Shown piece after piece: positions 8,227 through 15,969 of a stretch of 64,000 nt of DNA. Position 1 is the stretch's first letter. Each line of letters starts with the position of its first letter. Source of the DNA: DRPG01 sp964655065. Lineage in GTDB: Bacteria; Myxococcota_A; UBA796; GCA-2862545. Made by a program: the position numbers and the translations under genes. The notes beneath the pieces were generated by a model. That model had not been told where the DNA came from. It did no database searches and saw nothing but the letters and a program-made list of their open reading frames with translations. The stretch lies in assembly GCA_964655065.1 (NCBI GenBank), contig CAZZLC010000006.1, forward strand, positions 124,001 through 188,000. Reading direction: 5' to 3'.

Positions 8227-8776
8227 AGCACGGCGTGTGGGCGACCTGCCGCAGCAGCGCGCTGAGCGCCCGATTCCCACGACGAATGGCGAGCACCACC
8301 GGGCAGGAATCGGCCACCTCGCGGGACGGGTCGGCCCCGGCGGCGAGCAGTCGTCGCACGACGTCGACGCTGCTGCGGGTCACCGCGAGGTGCAGGGGCG
8401 TGAAGCCCGCCTCGTCCGTCGCCTCGAGCGACGCCCCGTGCGCCAGCAACAGCTCGATGACGTCGAGTCGATCTCCAGCCACCGCCGCGTGGAGCGGCTG
8501 CATTCCCGCGAAGCAGCCCGGATGCGCGCTGGTGGCGTCGACATTGGCGCCCGCCCGGAGGAGACACCGCACGACGGAGAGGTGACCGCCAGCACACGCG
8601 AGGTGCAGCGGGCGAAACCCATCTTCGTCGAACCCTTCGGTCCCGTGACCCTTCGCCAATCCTCGCTCGACCTCCAGAACGTCACCCCTCTGACAGGCCG
8701 CGAAGAAGGCGGGATCGTCGTCACGCTCCCAGCGTCGGGGAGAGACGGCGTCCGAGGGGTCGTAGATGGTGGTCAT
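8213..8776 (-). CDS. Ankyrin repeat protein
   Basis: 187 residues with four ankyrin repeats: FFAACQRGDVLEVERGLAKG, then FRPLHLACAGGHLSVVRCLL, MQPLHAAVAGDRLDVIELLL and FTPLHLAVTRSSVDVVRRLL, each with the TPLHLA-type helix and the inter-helix Gly. No signal peptide, so it is a cytoplasmic protein-protein interaction module with unknown partner. Its 3' end overlaps the prfC stop by 14 bp in convergent orientation. The final residues (AHTPCFRAD) therefore share DNA with the end of prfC. Confidence 0.9.
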   Translation of the reverse strand: MTTIYDPSDAVSPRRWERDDDPAFFAACQRGDVLEVERGLAKGHGTEGFDEDGFRPLHLACAGGHLSVVRCLLRAGANVDATSAHPGCFAGMQPLHAAVAGDRLDVIELLLAHGASLEATDEAGFTPLHLAVTRSSVDVVRRLLAAGADPSREVADSCPVVLAIRRGNRALSALLRQVAHTPCFRAD

Positions 8777-9099
8777 GGTGCGTCCGGCGAAGGCGGGTGT
8801 GTCTCCGCGGTGTCGGGTGGTCGTCGCTGCTCACTGCCATCATCACACGTTCCTGAGTCCCCGTAAAGGACCAGAATCTGTCTTCGGCCCCGTTGTCATC
8901 GGGCTCCTTCACGGGGGCTGAAGGATGGAAGGTCGGGTTCGGAGCGGACAGCCGGCCGGCTCGCGACTCCAGGGGTCGAAGCGAGCGATCGGTTGGTTTT
9001 TTGCAGGAGATCCCAGCGCTCGTCTGAAAATCACGGATGTCGTTAACGCTCGTTACGCACCTGGCACTCTTCATGACGACTCGCCCGGGTGACGTGCCG
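8777..9099. promoter_or_regulatory. 323-bp divergent intergenic region
   Basis: No gene seen. It lies between the ankyrin gene (minus) and the TPR/sigma cassette (plus). It contains an imperfect inverted repeat (CTTCGGCCCCG at 8882-8892 against CGGGGGCTGAAG at 8912-8923) and a sigma-54-like element at 8990-9005. It is slightly less GC-rich than its neighbours and includes a T6 run at 8997-9002. Confidence 0.4.
8990..9005 (+). promoter_or_regulatory. Candidate sigma-54 (-24/-12) promoter
   Basis: CGGTTGGTTTTTTGCA keeps the invariant GG and GC dinucleotides with exactly 10 nt between them and matches the TTGCA half fully, but lacks the CAC of the -24 element. It lies about 95 bp upstream of the TPR protein A start. 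Sigma-54 promoters are frequent in myxobacteria; a chance match is possible. Confidence 0.3.
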
Positions 9100-9711
9100 A
9101 TGGACTACCAGACGCTCCTCGATCGCATTCTCGACGCGGTGGACCAGAAGGCCTACTTCACGCCGACTTCACACCGGAAGGCGTCGAAGGGACGGCGCGC
9201 ACTCCCGAGGCTGACGGAGATGCTCGCCACCCCGGGCTTCGATCCCGACGAGGTGCGGGCCTACGTCCAGGACGAGTTCCAGGCGGGCCACATCAACCGC
9301 GTCCTCATGCTCTCGGGGATGCACCTCGTCGCCTGCCACCCCTCGGTGGCCGAGTGGGAGGAGGCGGCCAGGCTCGCCGGCGAGCAGGAGCTCGCTGCGC
9401 TGGAGCTCGGTGGTCCCGACCTCGAACAGAATCTGGCCTCGGTCGACCGTCATCGCGGCGTCCTCGCGTTCCTGCGGGGCCACTACGACGTCGCGCTGGA
9501 CTACTTCGCGCGCGCATTCGAGCGCGAGCGGTCGGCCGAGAACTTCACCAACATCTTGGCCACGATGCTTCGGCTCGGGGAGGAGGACGAAGCTCGCGAC
9601 CTCCTTCGCGACGTCGAGCAGGCCTTCCCCCTTCCCCTGATTCGGGAAATCCGCGGTAACATCGACAACGACCCTGACCTCGCCCTGCTGCGCAACGGAG
9701 ACCTTCCATGA
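9100..9711 (+). CDS. TPR-like protein A of the sigma-factor cassette
   Basis: 203 residues from the ATG at 9100. This start is chosen because the N-terminus MDYQTLLDRILDAVDQ aligns with MDVRRILNRIRETVRQ of the paralog at 10551, and GGTGA lies 7 nt upstream; in-frame starts at 9037 and 9073 would add residues the paralog lacks. A TPR-like hairpin is seen at ~residues 115-165 (DRHRGVLAFLRGHYDVALDY, then AENFTNILATMLRLGEEDEA). No signal or membrane segment. The stop overlaps the next start (ATGA), so it is coupled to the small peptide gene. The family is not one I recognise; a partner or scaffold for the adjacent sigma factor is inferred. Confidence 0.75.
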   Translation: MDYQTLLDRILDAVDQKAYFTPTSHRKASKGRRALPRLTEMLATPGFDPDEVRAYVQDEFQAGHINRVLMLSGMHLVACHPSVAEWEEAARLAGEQELAALELGGPDLEQNLASVDRHRGVLAFLRGHYDVALDYFARAFERERSAENFTNILATMLRLGEEDEARDLLRDVEQAFPLPLIREIRGNIDNDPDLALLRNGDLP

Positions 9712-9872
9712 GCACCCTGACCATGTTCATCGCCTGGCTGCTGTCCCTGGTTGGCCTCCAAGATTGTTCCGATCCCAACAATTCGCTCGTCTGTCCTCCG
9801 CCGGCCGTCACGTCGACGTCGGCCGCCGTGCACCATCAGCAGCCCCCGGGCTTCATCTCGAACGGGCTCTGA
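9708..9872 (+). CDS. 54-residue exported-looking peptide
   Basis: Starts at an ATG overlapping the TGA of TPR protein A, and its stop codon is 2 nt before the sigma-factor ATG, so its place in the operon supports it as a real gene. The N-terminus MSTLTMFIAWLLSLVGLQDC is a hydrophobic signal or membrane segment with no basic residue. The remaining ~34 residues are Pro-, His- and Ser-rich with a second Cys (SLVCPPP), ending PPGFISNGL. The LQDC context is not a good lipobox. I know no match. It could be a secreted signal peptide, a membrane anchor or a precursor peptide sensed by the cassette. Confidence 0.55.
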   Translation: MSTLTMFIAWLLSLVGLQDCSDPNNSLVCPPPAVTSTSAAVHHQQPPGFISNGL

Positions 9873-9874
9873 TC

Positions 9875-10510
9875 ATGGACTGGCAAGAGCTCGAAGACGT
9901 AGACGTAAGGAAGCAACTACGCTTCCTGTTGGCCGATCGACGGTCGACAGAGGCGCGGGAGCTGTTCACCCTGCTGTCACGATACGCGGCCAAGCGGGTC
10001 GCCGCGGTCTCGCGGCACTGCGGAGGCGCGTTGTCGGCCTCCGAGCGCGAGGAAGTGGTCTCGGACGTGCTGCTGCAGCTGCTGCAGGGGAGCCTGGCGA
10101 GCTTTCGGGGCTCGACCATCCCCGAGCTTCTCGGGTTCGTGCGGACGGTCACCGACCGCACGGCGTGGCGGACCATCCGCAAGCGGGACCGCGAGCGGAA
10201 CCTGATCGCGACGAATGCCGTGGACCTCCGAGAGGACTGGTCGGTCCGCCTGCCGGCCCCCGACTACCAGACGGAGCCAGTGGCCGACTCGCCGCTGTCG
10301 ACCGAAGACCAGACCTATCTGCTCAAGCTGCTGAAGGCGGGGTCGAAGGCCGAGCTCGCCCGCCGGGCCGGGGTCTCGCGTGCGGCGGTCACCCAGCGGG
10401 TGCAACGCATTCGCAACCGGGTCGCGGATCTCACGGCCGATGCCCAGATGCGGCACGAGGTCTGGCTCAGCCAGGCCGCTCGGCGCGTCGTGAGCGAGGA
10501 ATCGCGTTAA
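9875..10510 (+). CDS. Sigma-70 family (ECF-like) RNA polymerase sigma factor
   Basis: 211 residues. Region 2-like helices lie at ~residues 25-110 (EREEVVSDVLLQLLQGSLAS, then FVRTVTDRTAWRTIRKRDRE) and a C-terminal helix-turn-helix like region 4 at ~150-185 (SKAELARRAGVSRAAVTQRV, RIRNRVADL). The linker carries no extra domain. Region 4 is of the type seen in divergent ECF/phage-like sigma factors, and the match to canonical ECFs is weak enough that a sigma-like DNA-binding regulator cannot be excluded. It begins 2 nt after the stop of the 54-residue peptide and is followed, 40 nt later, by TPR protein B. No classical anti-sigma factor is encoded nearby; one of the TPR proteins may fill that role (inference). 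Confidence 0.75.
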   Translation: MDWQELEDVDVRKQLRFLLADRRSTEARELFTLLSRYAAKRVAAVSRHCGGALSASEREEVVSDVLLQLLQGSLASFRGSTIPELLGFVRTVTDRTAWRTIRKRDRERNLIATNAVDLREDWSVRLPAPDYQTEPVADSPLSTEDQTYLLKLLKAGSKAELARRAGVSRAAVTQRVQRIRNRVADLTADAQMRHEVWLSQAARRVVSEESR

Positions 10511-10550
10511 CCACGGGCTCCCCGCGCTCACCAGTCCGGTGGAGGCTCGC

Positions 10551-11165
10551 GTGGACGTCCGGCGAATCCTCAATCGCATTCGCGAAACTGTGCGGCAGAG
10601 TCCCTATCTGGTGCCTCTAGGAGCCGCGGTCGGGAACCAGCGCGAGGCGCTGGCACCGGTGGTGGCGGCAATCGCCGACCCCGAGGCGGACCCCGACGAG
10701 GTCCGGCGCCGGATTCACCAGCTCCACGCTGCGGGACGCATCGATCGTGTGATGATGCTGTCGGCGCTGGGGGTCCTGGCCGCGAGCCCGCTCGTTCGCG
10801 ACTACTCGGAGGCGGCTCGCCTGGCGGGCCAGCAGGAGCTCGTGGCCCTCGATGCCGAAGGTGAGCTTCGACCGCGCTACCTCGCCAGTGCGGACCGACA
10901 CCGCGGCGTGCTCGCCTACCTGCTCGGCTACTACGAGATCGCGCTCGACTGGTTCGCCCAGGCTCTGGAGCGGGACCCCAGCGCCGAGAACCTCGGCAAC
11001 GTCCTCGCGGCCATGATTCGCCTCGGCCGCATCGACGAGGCGTGGGAGCTGAAGGATCGGGTAGCCGATCACTATCCGCCGCAGGTGGTTCGTCAGCTCG
11101 TCGAGCGCATCGCGGCCGACGAGGACCTGGTGCGCATCCGGGACGAGCCCGAGGCCCTGGACTGA
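10551..11165 (+). CDS. TPR-like protein B, paralog of TPR protein A
   Basis: 204 residues from a GTG with GGAGG 5 nt upstream. It aligns end to end with the protein at 9100: shared blocks include EAARLAG.QEL, LAS.DRHRGVLA, a Y..ALD.FA segment and SAEN..N.LA.M.RLG. By eye about half of the positions are identical over the central 90 residues. No signal or membrane segment. Two related TPR proteins bracket a peptide and a sigma factor, suggesting a duplicated regulatory component. It ends 7 bp before the convergent lipoprotein gene. Confidence 0.78.
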   Translation: MDVRRILNRIRETVRQSPYLVPLGAAVGNQREALAPVVAAIADPEADPDEVRRRIHQLHAAGRIDRVMMLSALGVLAASPLVRDYSEAARLAGQQELVALDAEGELRPRYLASADRHRGVLAYLLGYYEIALDWFAQALERDPSAENLGNVLAAMIRLGRIDEAWELKDRVADHYPPQVVRQLVERIAADEDLVRIRDEPEALD

Positions 11166-11171
11166 CCGCGG

Positions 11172-11819
11172 TCAGCGGGGCAGCAGGAACAGGTTGTCGA
11201 TCGCCCCGTCGGGCCCGTTGCCGCCGTTGCTGCGCTCGACGTCGCGGGCGAGGAGCTCGGCATCGGGGCCCGTGACCTCCCACCGCAGCTCCACCACCTC
11301 GAGCACACCGTTGACCTGCTCGAAGGAAACGCGATCGGGCACGCCAAGCTGATCCACGAAGCAACGCGGACCGATCCCGAGTCCGAGCCCGGTCGGGTCT
11401 GACCCCTCGAAGTCGGCGCGCAGCCGGATCCAGATCGCGCGGTCGCTCGGCGCAGGCTCGTCGGAGTCCGCCGCGAACACGGGAAGACGGCCCTCCCCGA
11501 AGTCGCACTCGACCTGCTGGCCGAGGGGATCGATCGGGCGACACGAGTCTGGTGGCCCAAACGACGTGACGAAGCTCTCGAACTGGTCGTCCACGCAGCG
11601 CCCGTCGGCGCAGCCCGCCGCGATGTCCAGCCGCTCGCCGGGCTCGCGGGCTTCGCAGTCGGGCAGGTTCTCGAGCGCGTCCTCGACCGTGGGGTCGGGA
11701 TACCGTGGGGGAGGCGGGTAGCAGTGCCCGTCGGGACCCAGCGAGAACCCGGGCCTACAGGGGTCGGGTTCGACCGGGGGGTCCGCATCGCAGCCGAGCC
11801 AGGCCAGCACGATCCACAC
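11172..11819 (-). CDS. Putative lipoprotein, hypothetical
   Basis: 215 residues from a GTG with GGAGG 6 nt upstream; an ATG at 11867 would add 16 residues and supply basic residues to the signal peptide, but it overlaps the divergent methyltransferase start. The hydrophobic stretch VWIVLAWLGC is a lipoprotein signal with lipobox Cys, then Asp/Pro-rich DADPPVEPDPCRPG. The mature part has several Cys and a beta-rich C-terminus (ISIR-like strands, AIDNLFLLPR). Anchored in an envelope membrane; function unknown. It converges with the sigma cassette. Confidence 0.7.
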   Translation of the reverse strand: MWIVLAWLGCDADPPVEPDPCRPGFSLGPDGHCYPPPPRYPDPTVEDALENLPDCEAREPGERLDIAAGCADGRCVDDQFESFVTSFGPPDSCRPIDPLGQQVECDFGEGRLPVFAADSDEPAPSDRAIWIRLRADFEGSDPTGLGLGIGPRCFVDQLGVPDRVSFEQVNGVLEVVELRWEVTGPDAELLARDVERSNGGNGPDGAIDNLFLLPR

Positions 11820-11865
11820 CCGGCACCTCCAGGACTCCTCGCCCCGTAACGCAGTGGAACCGCGC

Positions 11866-13407
11866 ATGACCGACCCCTACGACGACGTCGTCTACCCCGG
11901 CGCGTGTGTCCCGCTCGCCCACCCGAGCCGGCTGTTCGTGGCGGCCCACCTCCACGGCACCCGCCCCGCCCCCGTCGCCACCGCGCGGGTGCTCGAGATC
12001 GGGTGCGGCACCGCCGACCACCTCCTCCCCATCGCGGCCCGGCTGCCCGACGCCCGATGTGTGGGCCTCGATCGAGCGACGCGAGCGATCGCCATCGCCC
12101 GCCGGCGCGCCGACGCCCTCGCGACCCAGATCGAGCTCGTCGAGGTCGACATCGTCGATGCCGATGCTGCCCTGTCGGCTCCCGACCTTCCCGAGGCCTA
12201 CGACTACATCGTGGCCCACGGGGTGTACTCGTGGATCGCGGAGCCCCTGCAGGAGCAGCTGTGGGCCATCGTCGCGCGCTGGCTCGCGCCGGAAGGCGTC
12301 GCCTACGTGAGCTACAACGCGCTTCCGGGCTGGCACCTTCGGGGCATGGTCGGGCAGATGATGCGGTTTCACGCCGACCCCGACGCCTCCCCGGAGGCAA
12401 GGGTCGGTCAGGCTCGCGCGCTCGTCGACTGGCTGGCCGAGGTCGTGCCGGAGTCGGACCCCTACGGGGCGTGGCTCCGCAAGGAGGCGGACCTCCTCGA
12501 CCAACAACCCGACGGCTGGCTGTTCCACGATCTGCTCGCGCCCGAGAATCGGCCAGCCCTGTTGACGACCGTGGTCGAACGGGCCCGCCTGCACGGCCTC
12601 GCCTACCTCTCCGACGCTGACCTGCCAGCGATGGCCACGGCCCGGCTCCCTCCCGCGGTGCGGGACACGCTGGCCCGACTTGGTGACGATCCCGTCACTG
12701 TCGAACAGTACCTCGACTTCGTGCTCTGCCGGAGCTTCCGACGCAGCCTGTTCGTTCGAGACGCCGCGGGGTGCGCACCGCGGATGGACTGGAGCCGCGT
12801 CTCGTCCCTGCACGTCCGCGGACTCGTCGAGGCGGAGGGACTGGTCGGCCCTGACGGCACGGAGGCCTTCCGCAACCGTGCGGGTGAGGGACTCCGCACC
12901 GGCCAGCCCGTGCTCCGGGCGGCTCTGCACAACTTGATTGACGAGGGGCCGGCCACCGTCCCCTTCGCACAGCTCCTCGAGCGGGTCCGCGACGAGGCAG
13001 GCGACGATCCGGATCTCTCGCGTACGCTCGCCCGCCACCTCCTCGTGGCGTTCCAGCACGAGCTGGTGGAGCTCACGGGACACCCGGTCGCCGCGACCGC
13101 CCAGGTCTCGCTTCGCCCCGAGGCCGACGGGGTCGTGCGGGGGGTGCACGGCGACAAGGTCGCGAACGTGCACCACCGTCCCGTCCCCGTCGACGAGCTC
13201 GATCGGGTGCTCCTGCAGCGCCTCGACGGGACGCGGCTCGTGCCGGACCTCGTTCGCGAGAGCTACGCCGAGTTCGTCGAGGGTCGGGCGGAGCTACCCG
13301 AGGACGGTCCCCCGAGCGACGACATTGGCGAGATCGCAGCGTGGCTCGAGGTGCAGGTGCCCGAGCGGGTCGCCCACTACGCCCGCGCTGGGCTCCTCGT
13401 CCGCTGA
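11866..13407 (+). CDS. SAM-dependent methyltransferase with regulatory domain
   Basis: 513 residues. Class I SAM-binding motif VLEIGCGTADHLL at ~residues 40-52, acidic loop GLDRATRAI, and VAHGVYSWI. Next come YVSYNALPGWHLRGMVGQMM and a long helical region, characteristic of the methyltransferase-regulatory-domain family (PF10119-type). The C-terminal ~200 residues contain a winged-helix-like segment. The substrate is unknown in most family members. The ATG at 11866 overlaps on the other strand with an alternative start of the neighbouring lipoprotein. It lies at the left border of the polysaccharide locus, so glycan or lipid methylation is possible. Confidence 0.88.
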   Translation: MTDPYDDVVYPGACVPLAHPSRLFVAAHLHGTRPAPVATARVLEIGCGTADHLLPIAARLPDARCVGLDRATRAIAIARRRADALATQIELVEVDIVDADAALSAPDLPEAYDYIVAHGVYSWIAEPLQEQLWAIVARWLAPEGVAYVSYNALPGWHLRGMVGQMMRFHADPDASPEARVGQARALVDWLAEVVPESDPYGAWLRKEADLLDQQPDGWLFHDLLAPENRPALLTTVVERARLHGLAYLSDADLPAMATARLPPAVRDTLARLGDDPVTVEQYLDFVLCRSFRRSLFVRDAAGCAPRMDWSRVSSLHVRGLVEAEGLVGPDGTEAFRNRAGEGLRTGQPVLRAALHNLIDEGPATVPFAQLLERVRDEAGDDPDLSRTLARHLLVAFQHELVELTGHPVAATAQVSLRPEADGVVRGVHGDKVANVHHRPVPVDELDRVLLQRLDGTRLVPDLVRESYAEFVEGRAELPEDGPPSDDIGEIAAWLEVQVPERVAHYARAGLLVR

Positions 13408-13427
13408 CGTTCGCGACCACGCAGGGT

Positions 13428-15167
13428 TCACGTCCGGTGCGATTCTTCGGTCGGCGCTTCCGAGGGGAACGAGGGCGTGCCGTACTCGACGAGCCCGATG
13501 CGCGTCAGGAAGCGGCCGGGACCTTCTGTCGTGCCGCTGACCCGCAAGGTCGTGGCCGGCTCCCACGTCCCGTACGCGCCCGCGTGCCAGCCAGGTCCGG
13601 GCCGCGGCCCCTCCCGGACGAGCTCGAGCGTGAAGCCTCGCGGGGGGGTCACGGTGAGGCGATCGCGCTCCCCGTCCGAGACGATCACCTCTGCGCCCTC
13701 GAGCCTGGCGCGCAGCCGCGGGTGGAACGGCCAGGTCCAGGTGAGCTCGGCGGCGCCCTCGCCGCGGACCTGGTCGTCGACGAGCGCCGTGCCGCCGACG
13801 AACCGCACCTCCCGGACGAGGGCGAGTCCCTGCTCCGCGTAGCCGTCGTGTCGCGCGCGCACCCGACCGGCATCGAGGTCGACCTGCTCGAGCGCCACCC
13901 GAGCCCGACGGCGCCACAGGAAGGGGTGGTCGTGGGGGCGGCTCGGTGTGCGCCCGTGGGCAGTCAGGGTCGCGTGGGCGAGCGCGCTGCGGTGGAACGC
14001 GCGCGCCGCGGGGTCGTGGTAGGAGCCGGTGCCCCGGCCGACAATGGCGGGTCCGTCGTCGAGGTGCAGCCAGATCGCGAGCGCGTCGTCGTGCCCGTGC
14101 CCGCCGAGCTGGGGCTCGCCGATGGGGCCGTGGTCGAAGGCGAGCACCGCGTCGGCGCTCCGGAGCACGGTGAGGCCCGCGCGCGGGAAGGTCTGGTGGC
14201 CGGTCGGTTGGGGAGCGTCGCCCAGGATCGAGCGGAGGCGGTCGGCGACCCGGGCTGCATACGGCTCACCGGCGTCGGGGGCGTCGGGCCATGCGCGTCC
14301 GCCGTCGTCGTCGCCGAACCCGACGGTCGCACCCGTGGGGTCCTGCAGGGCTCGGAGGGCCCGGAGTCCGCGCCCGAGGGGCCCCGCGAGGTTGGGGACC
14401 CCGCAGTGCCAGGCGCACCAGCCGAGGTCGAGCACGAAGCACAGGTAGTGGCTGCTCTGCTCGACCCCGAGGCCATCGGCGTGCAGCTGCTCGTTCAGCA
14501 CCTCGCCGAGCGCGGCTGCCTCGTCGGACCAGTCCGGTGCGTCGCGACACCGGGGCAGGACCGTGGCGGCGACCGCGAGTCCGCACAGCTCGCCCACGCG
14601 GTGGTTTCGCGCCGACGAGCCGACCGACGGGTGACGCGCCACCCAGGCCGCGTGGGTCGCGATGGCGCTCGCGAGGTCCCCCGAGGGATGGTGGTGCGCG
14701 ATCACCGCCAGGGAGACGAGTCGCAGCGCGACCTCGAGCGAGCTCGCCCAGTGCAGGCCTCGGCCCGGGGGATGGTGGGCGAGGAAGGACAGGGCCTCGT
14801 CGGCGGCCCAGGGCGCTCCCCGGCTGGCCCACCACGCGAGGTCCTGGAGTCGGGCCGCCTCCCAGCGGATCCGCGGATCGAAGTCGAGACCGAGTACGTC
14901 GACATCGTGCGCAGAAGCGGCGCGGGGGCCCTCGCAGTCGGGGCGTACCGGACTCTGACGCAGGGCGGAGAGGGGGCAGGGGCCGGGCGGAACCGAGGCG
15001 GGGCTCGATGACGCGAAGGGGATGGGCAGAGGGGCGAGAGGGCCGGGCCGGGGAGGCCGGGGGAGCCTCACCCGGTCGACGAGCCGTCGCGCGAGCCCCG
15101 CCGCCCGGGCCGGCCACTCCTCGGGTCGCGTGCGGGCGATGCGGGCGAGGGTGAGGTCGAGCCTCAC
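13428..15167 (-). CDS. Heparinase II/III family protein
   Basis: About 579 residues; GTG start overlapping the stop of the upstream wecG-like gene (GTGA). The N-terminal alpha/alpha toroid (residues ~1-300) includes SSARNHRVGELCGLAVAATV, the Asn-His catalytic-loop signature, and SSHYLCFVLDLGWC. The C-terminal beta-sandwich (heparinase II/III-like, ~320-560) contains GEPQLGGHGHDDALAIWLHL and ALAHATLTAHGRTP. These lyases cleave uronic-acid polysaccharides by beta-elimination; in capsule loci they often edit or turn over the polymer. No obvious signal peptide was seen at the chosen start. It is co-transcribed with the glycosyltransferase upstream. Confidence 0.88.
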   Translation of the reverse strand: MRLDLTLARIARTRPEEWPARAAGLARRLVDRVRLPRPPRPGPLAPLPIPFASSSPASVPPGPCPLSALRQSPVRPDCEGPRAASAHDVDVLGLDFDPRIRWEAARLQDLAWWASRGAPWAADEALSFLAHHPPGRGLHWASSLEVALRLVSLAVIAHHHPSGDLASAIATHAAWVARHPSVGSSARNHRVGELCGLAVAATVLPRCRDAPDWSDEAAALGEVLNEQLHADGLGVEQSSHYLCFVLDLGWCAWHCGVPNLAGPLGRGLRALRALQDPTGATVGFGDDDGGRAWPDAPDAGEPYAARVADRLRSILGDAPQPTGHQTFPRAGLTVLRSADAVLAFDHGPIGEPQLGGHGHDDALAIWLHLDDGPAIVGRGTGSYHDPAARAFHRSALAHATLTAHGRTPSRPHDHPFLWRRRARVALEQVDLDAGRVRARHDGYAEQGLALVREVRFVGGTALVDDQVRGEGAAELTWTWPFHPRLRARLEGAEVIVSDGERDRLTVTPPRGFTLELVREGPRPGPGWHAGAYGTWEPATTLRVSGTTEGPGRFLTRIGLVEYGTPSFPSEAPTEESHRT

Positions 15168-15892
15168 GGCGGCACCCGCTGGCCGACGAGGGCGGCCAAC
15201 GCGAAGCGTGCCGAGTCGACGATCGCGCGTCGGAATCGCCGGCGGGGCTGTCGGACGAACCGTGCGGCCCACTCGAGGCCGTGACGACGGGTCCACGCCG
15301 GCGCACGGGGGATGGCCCCGGCCCAGACGTCGAACGCGCCGCCGACCCCGAGCACGAGGGTGCCGGGCCAGCGATCGGCGTGCCGGGCGACGAAGTGCTC
15401 GGCGCGCGGGCTCCCCATCGCGACGAGGAGCAGATCCGGACGGGCGTGGACGACCGCCTCGGCGCGCTCGACGTCGTCACCGGTGTACCCGTCCCGGGCC
15501 AGCACCGTGTCGACGCCACGGCGGCGAAGCGCCGCGGCCACGGCCGCCACCACCTCGGGACGGCCCCCCAGCAACCCGACGCGCCAGCCGGCGTCGAGCG
15601 CGCGGTCGAGGAGTCCCTCGGCGAGCTCGATGCCGGGGACGCGTTCGGGGAGGGGGGTGCCGAGCCAGCGCGCCAGCCACACGATCGCGATGCCGTCGGC
15701 CCCCACGGATCCTGCGTCCCGGACCTCGGCCCGAAGCACCGGGTCGGTGCGGAGCGCCACCCACTTCGCCGCGTTCAGGGACACGTGGTGATGGGCGCGA
15801 TCGCCCTGGCCCACCGCGCCGGCGAGCCGATCGACCCACGACGCGGTGGTCGCTCGACCCACCGCCACGCCTCGCACGTCCACTGTCTGCAC
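15164..15892 (-). CDS. WecG/TagA/CpsF family glycosyltransferase
   Basis: 242 residues, typical for the family, from a GTG at 15892. Diagnostic motifs: SLNAAKWVALR near residue 45, GADGIAIVWLARWLGTPLPE with the conserved Asp, VPGIEL, the LLLVAMGSPRAEHFV segment and the basic C-terminus EWAARFVRQPRRRFRR. The family transfers N-acetyl-mannosaminuronic acid, ManNAc or related sugars to lipid-linked acceptors at the cytoplasmic face. The UDP-sugar dehydrogenase fusion in this locus could supply a uronic-acid donor (inference). The stop overlaps the heparinase start. It is divergent from the O-antigen ligase-like gene across 77 bp. Confidence 0.92.
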   Translation of the reverse strand: MQTVDVRGVAVGRATTASWVDRLAGAVGQGDRAHHHVSLNAAKWVALRTDPVLRAEVRDAGSVGADGIAIVWLARWLGTPLPERVPGIELAEGLLDRALDAGWRVGLLGGRPEVVAAVAAALRRRGVDTVLARDGYTGDDVERAEAVVHARPDLLLVAMGSPRAEHFVARHADRWPGTLVLGVGGAFDVWAGAIPRAPAWTRRHGLEWAARFVRQPRRRFRRAIVDSARFALAALVGQRVPP

Positions 15893-15969
15893 GAAGGCGC
15901 AATCACCCAGTTCACGGTTTCCTTCCACCTCACCGCTGGACCAGTGAAGTTTGGGGAGGGGGACTTGCC

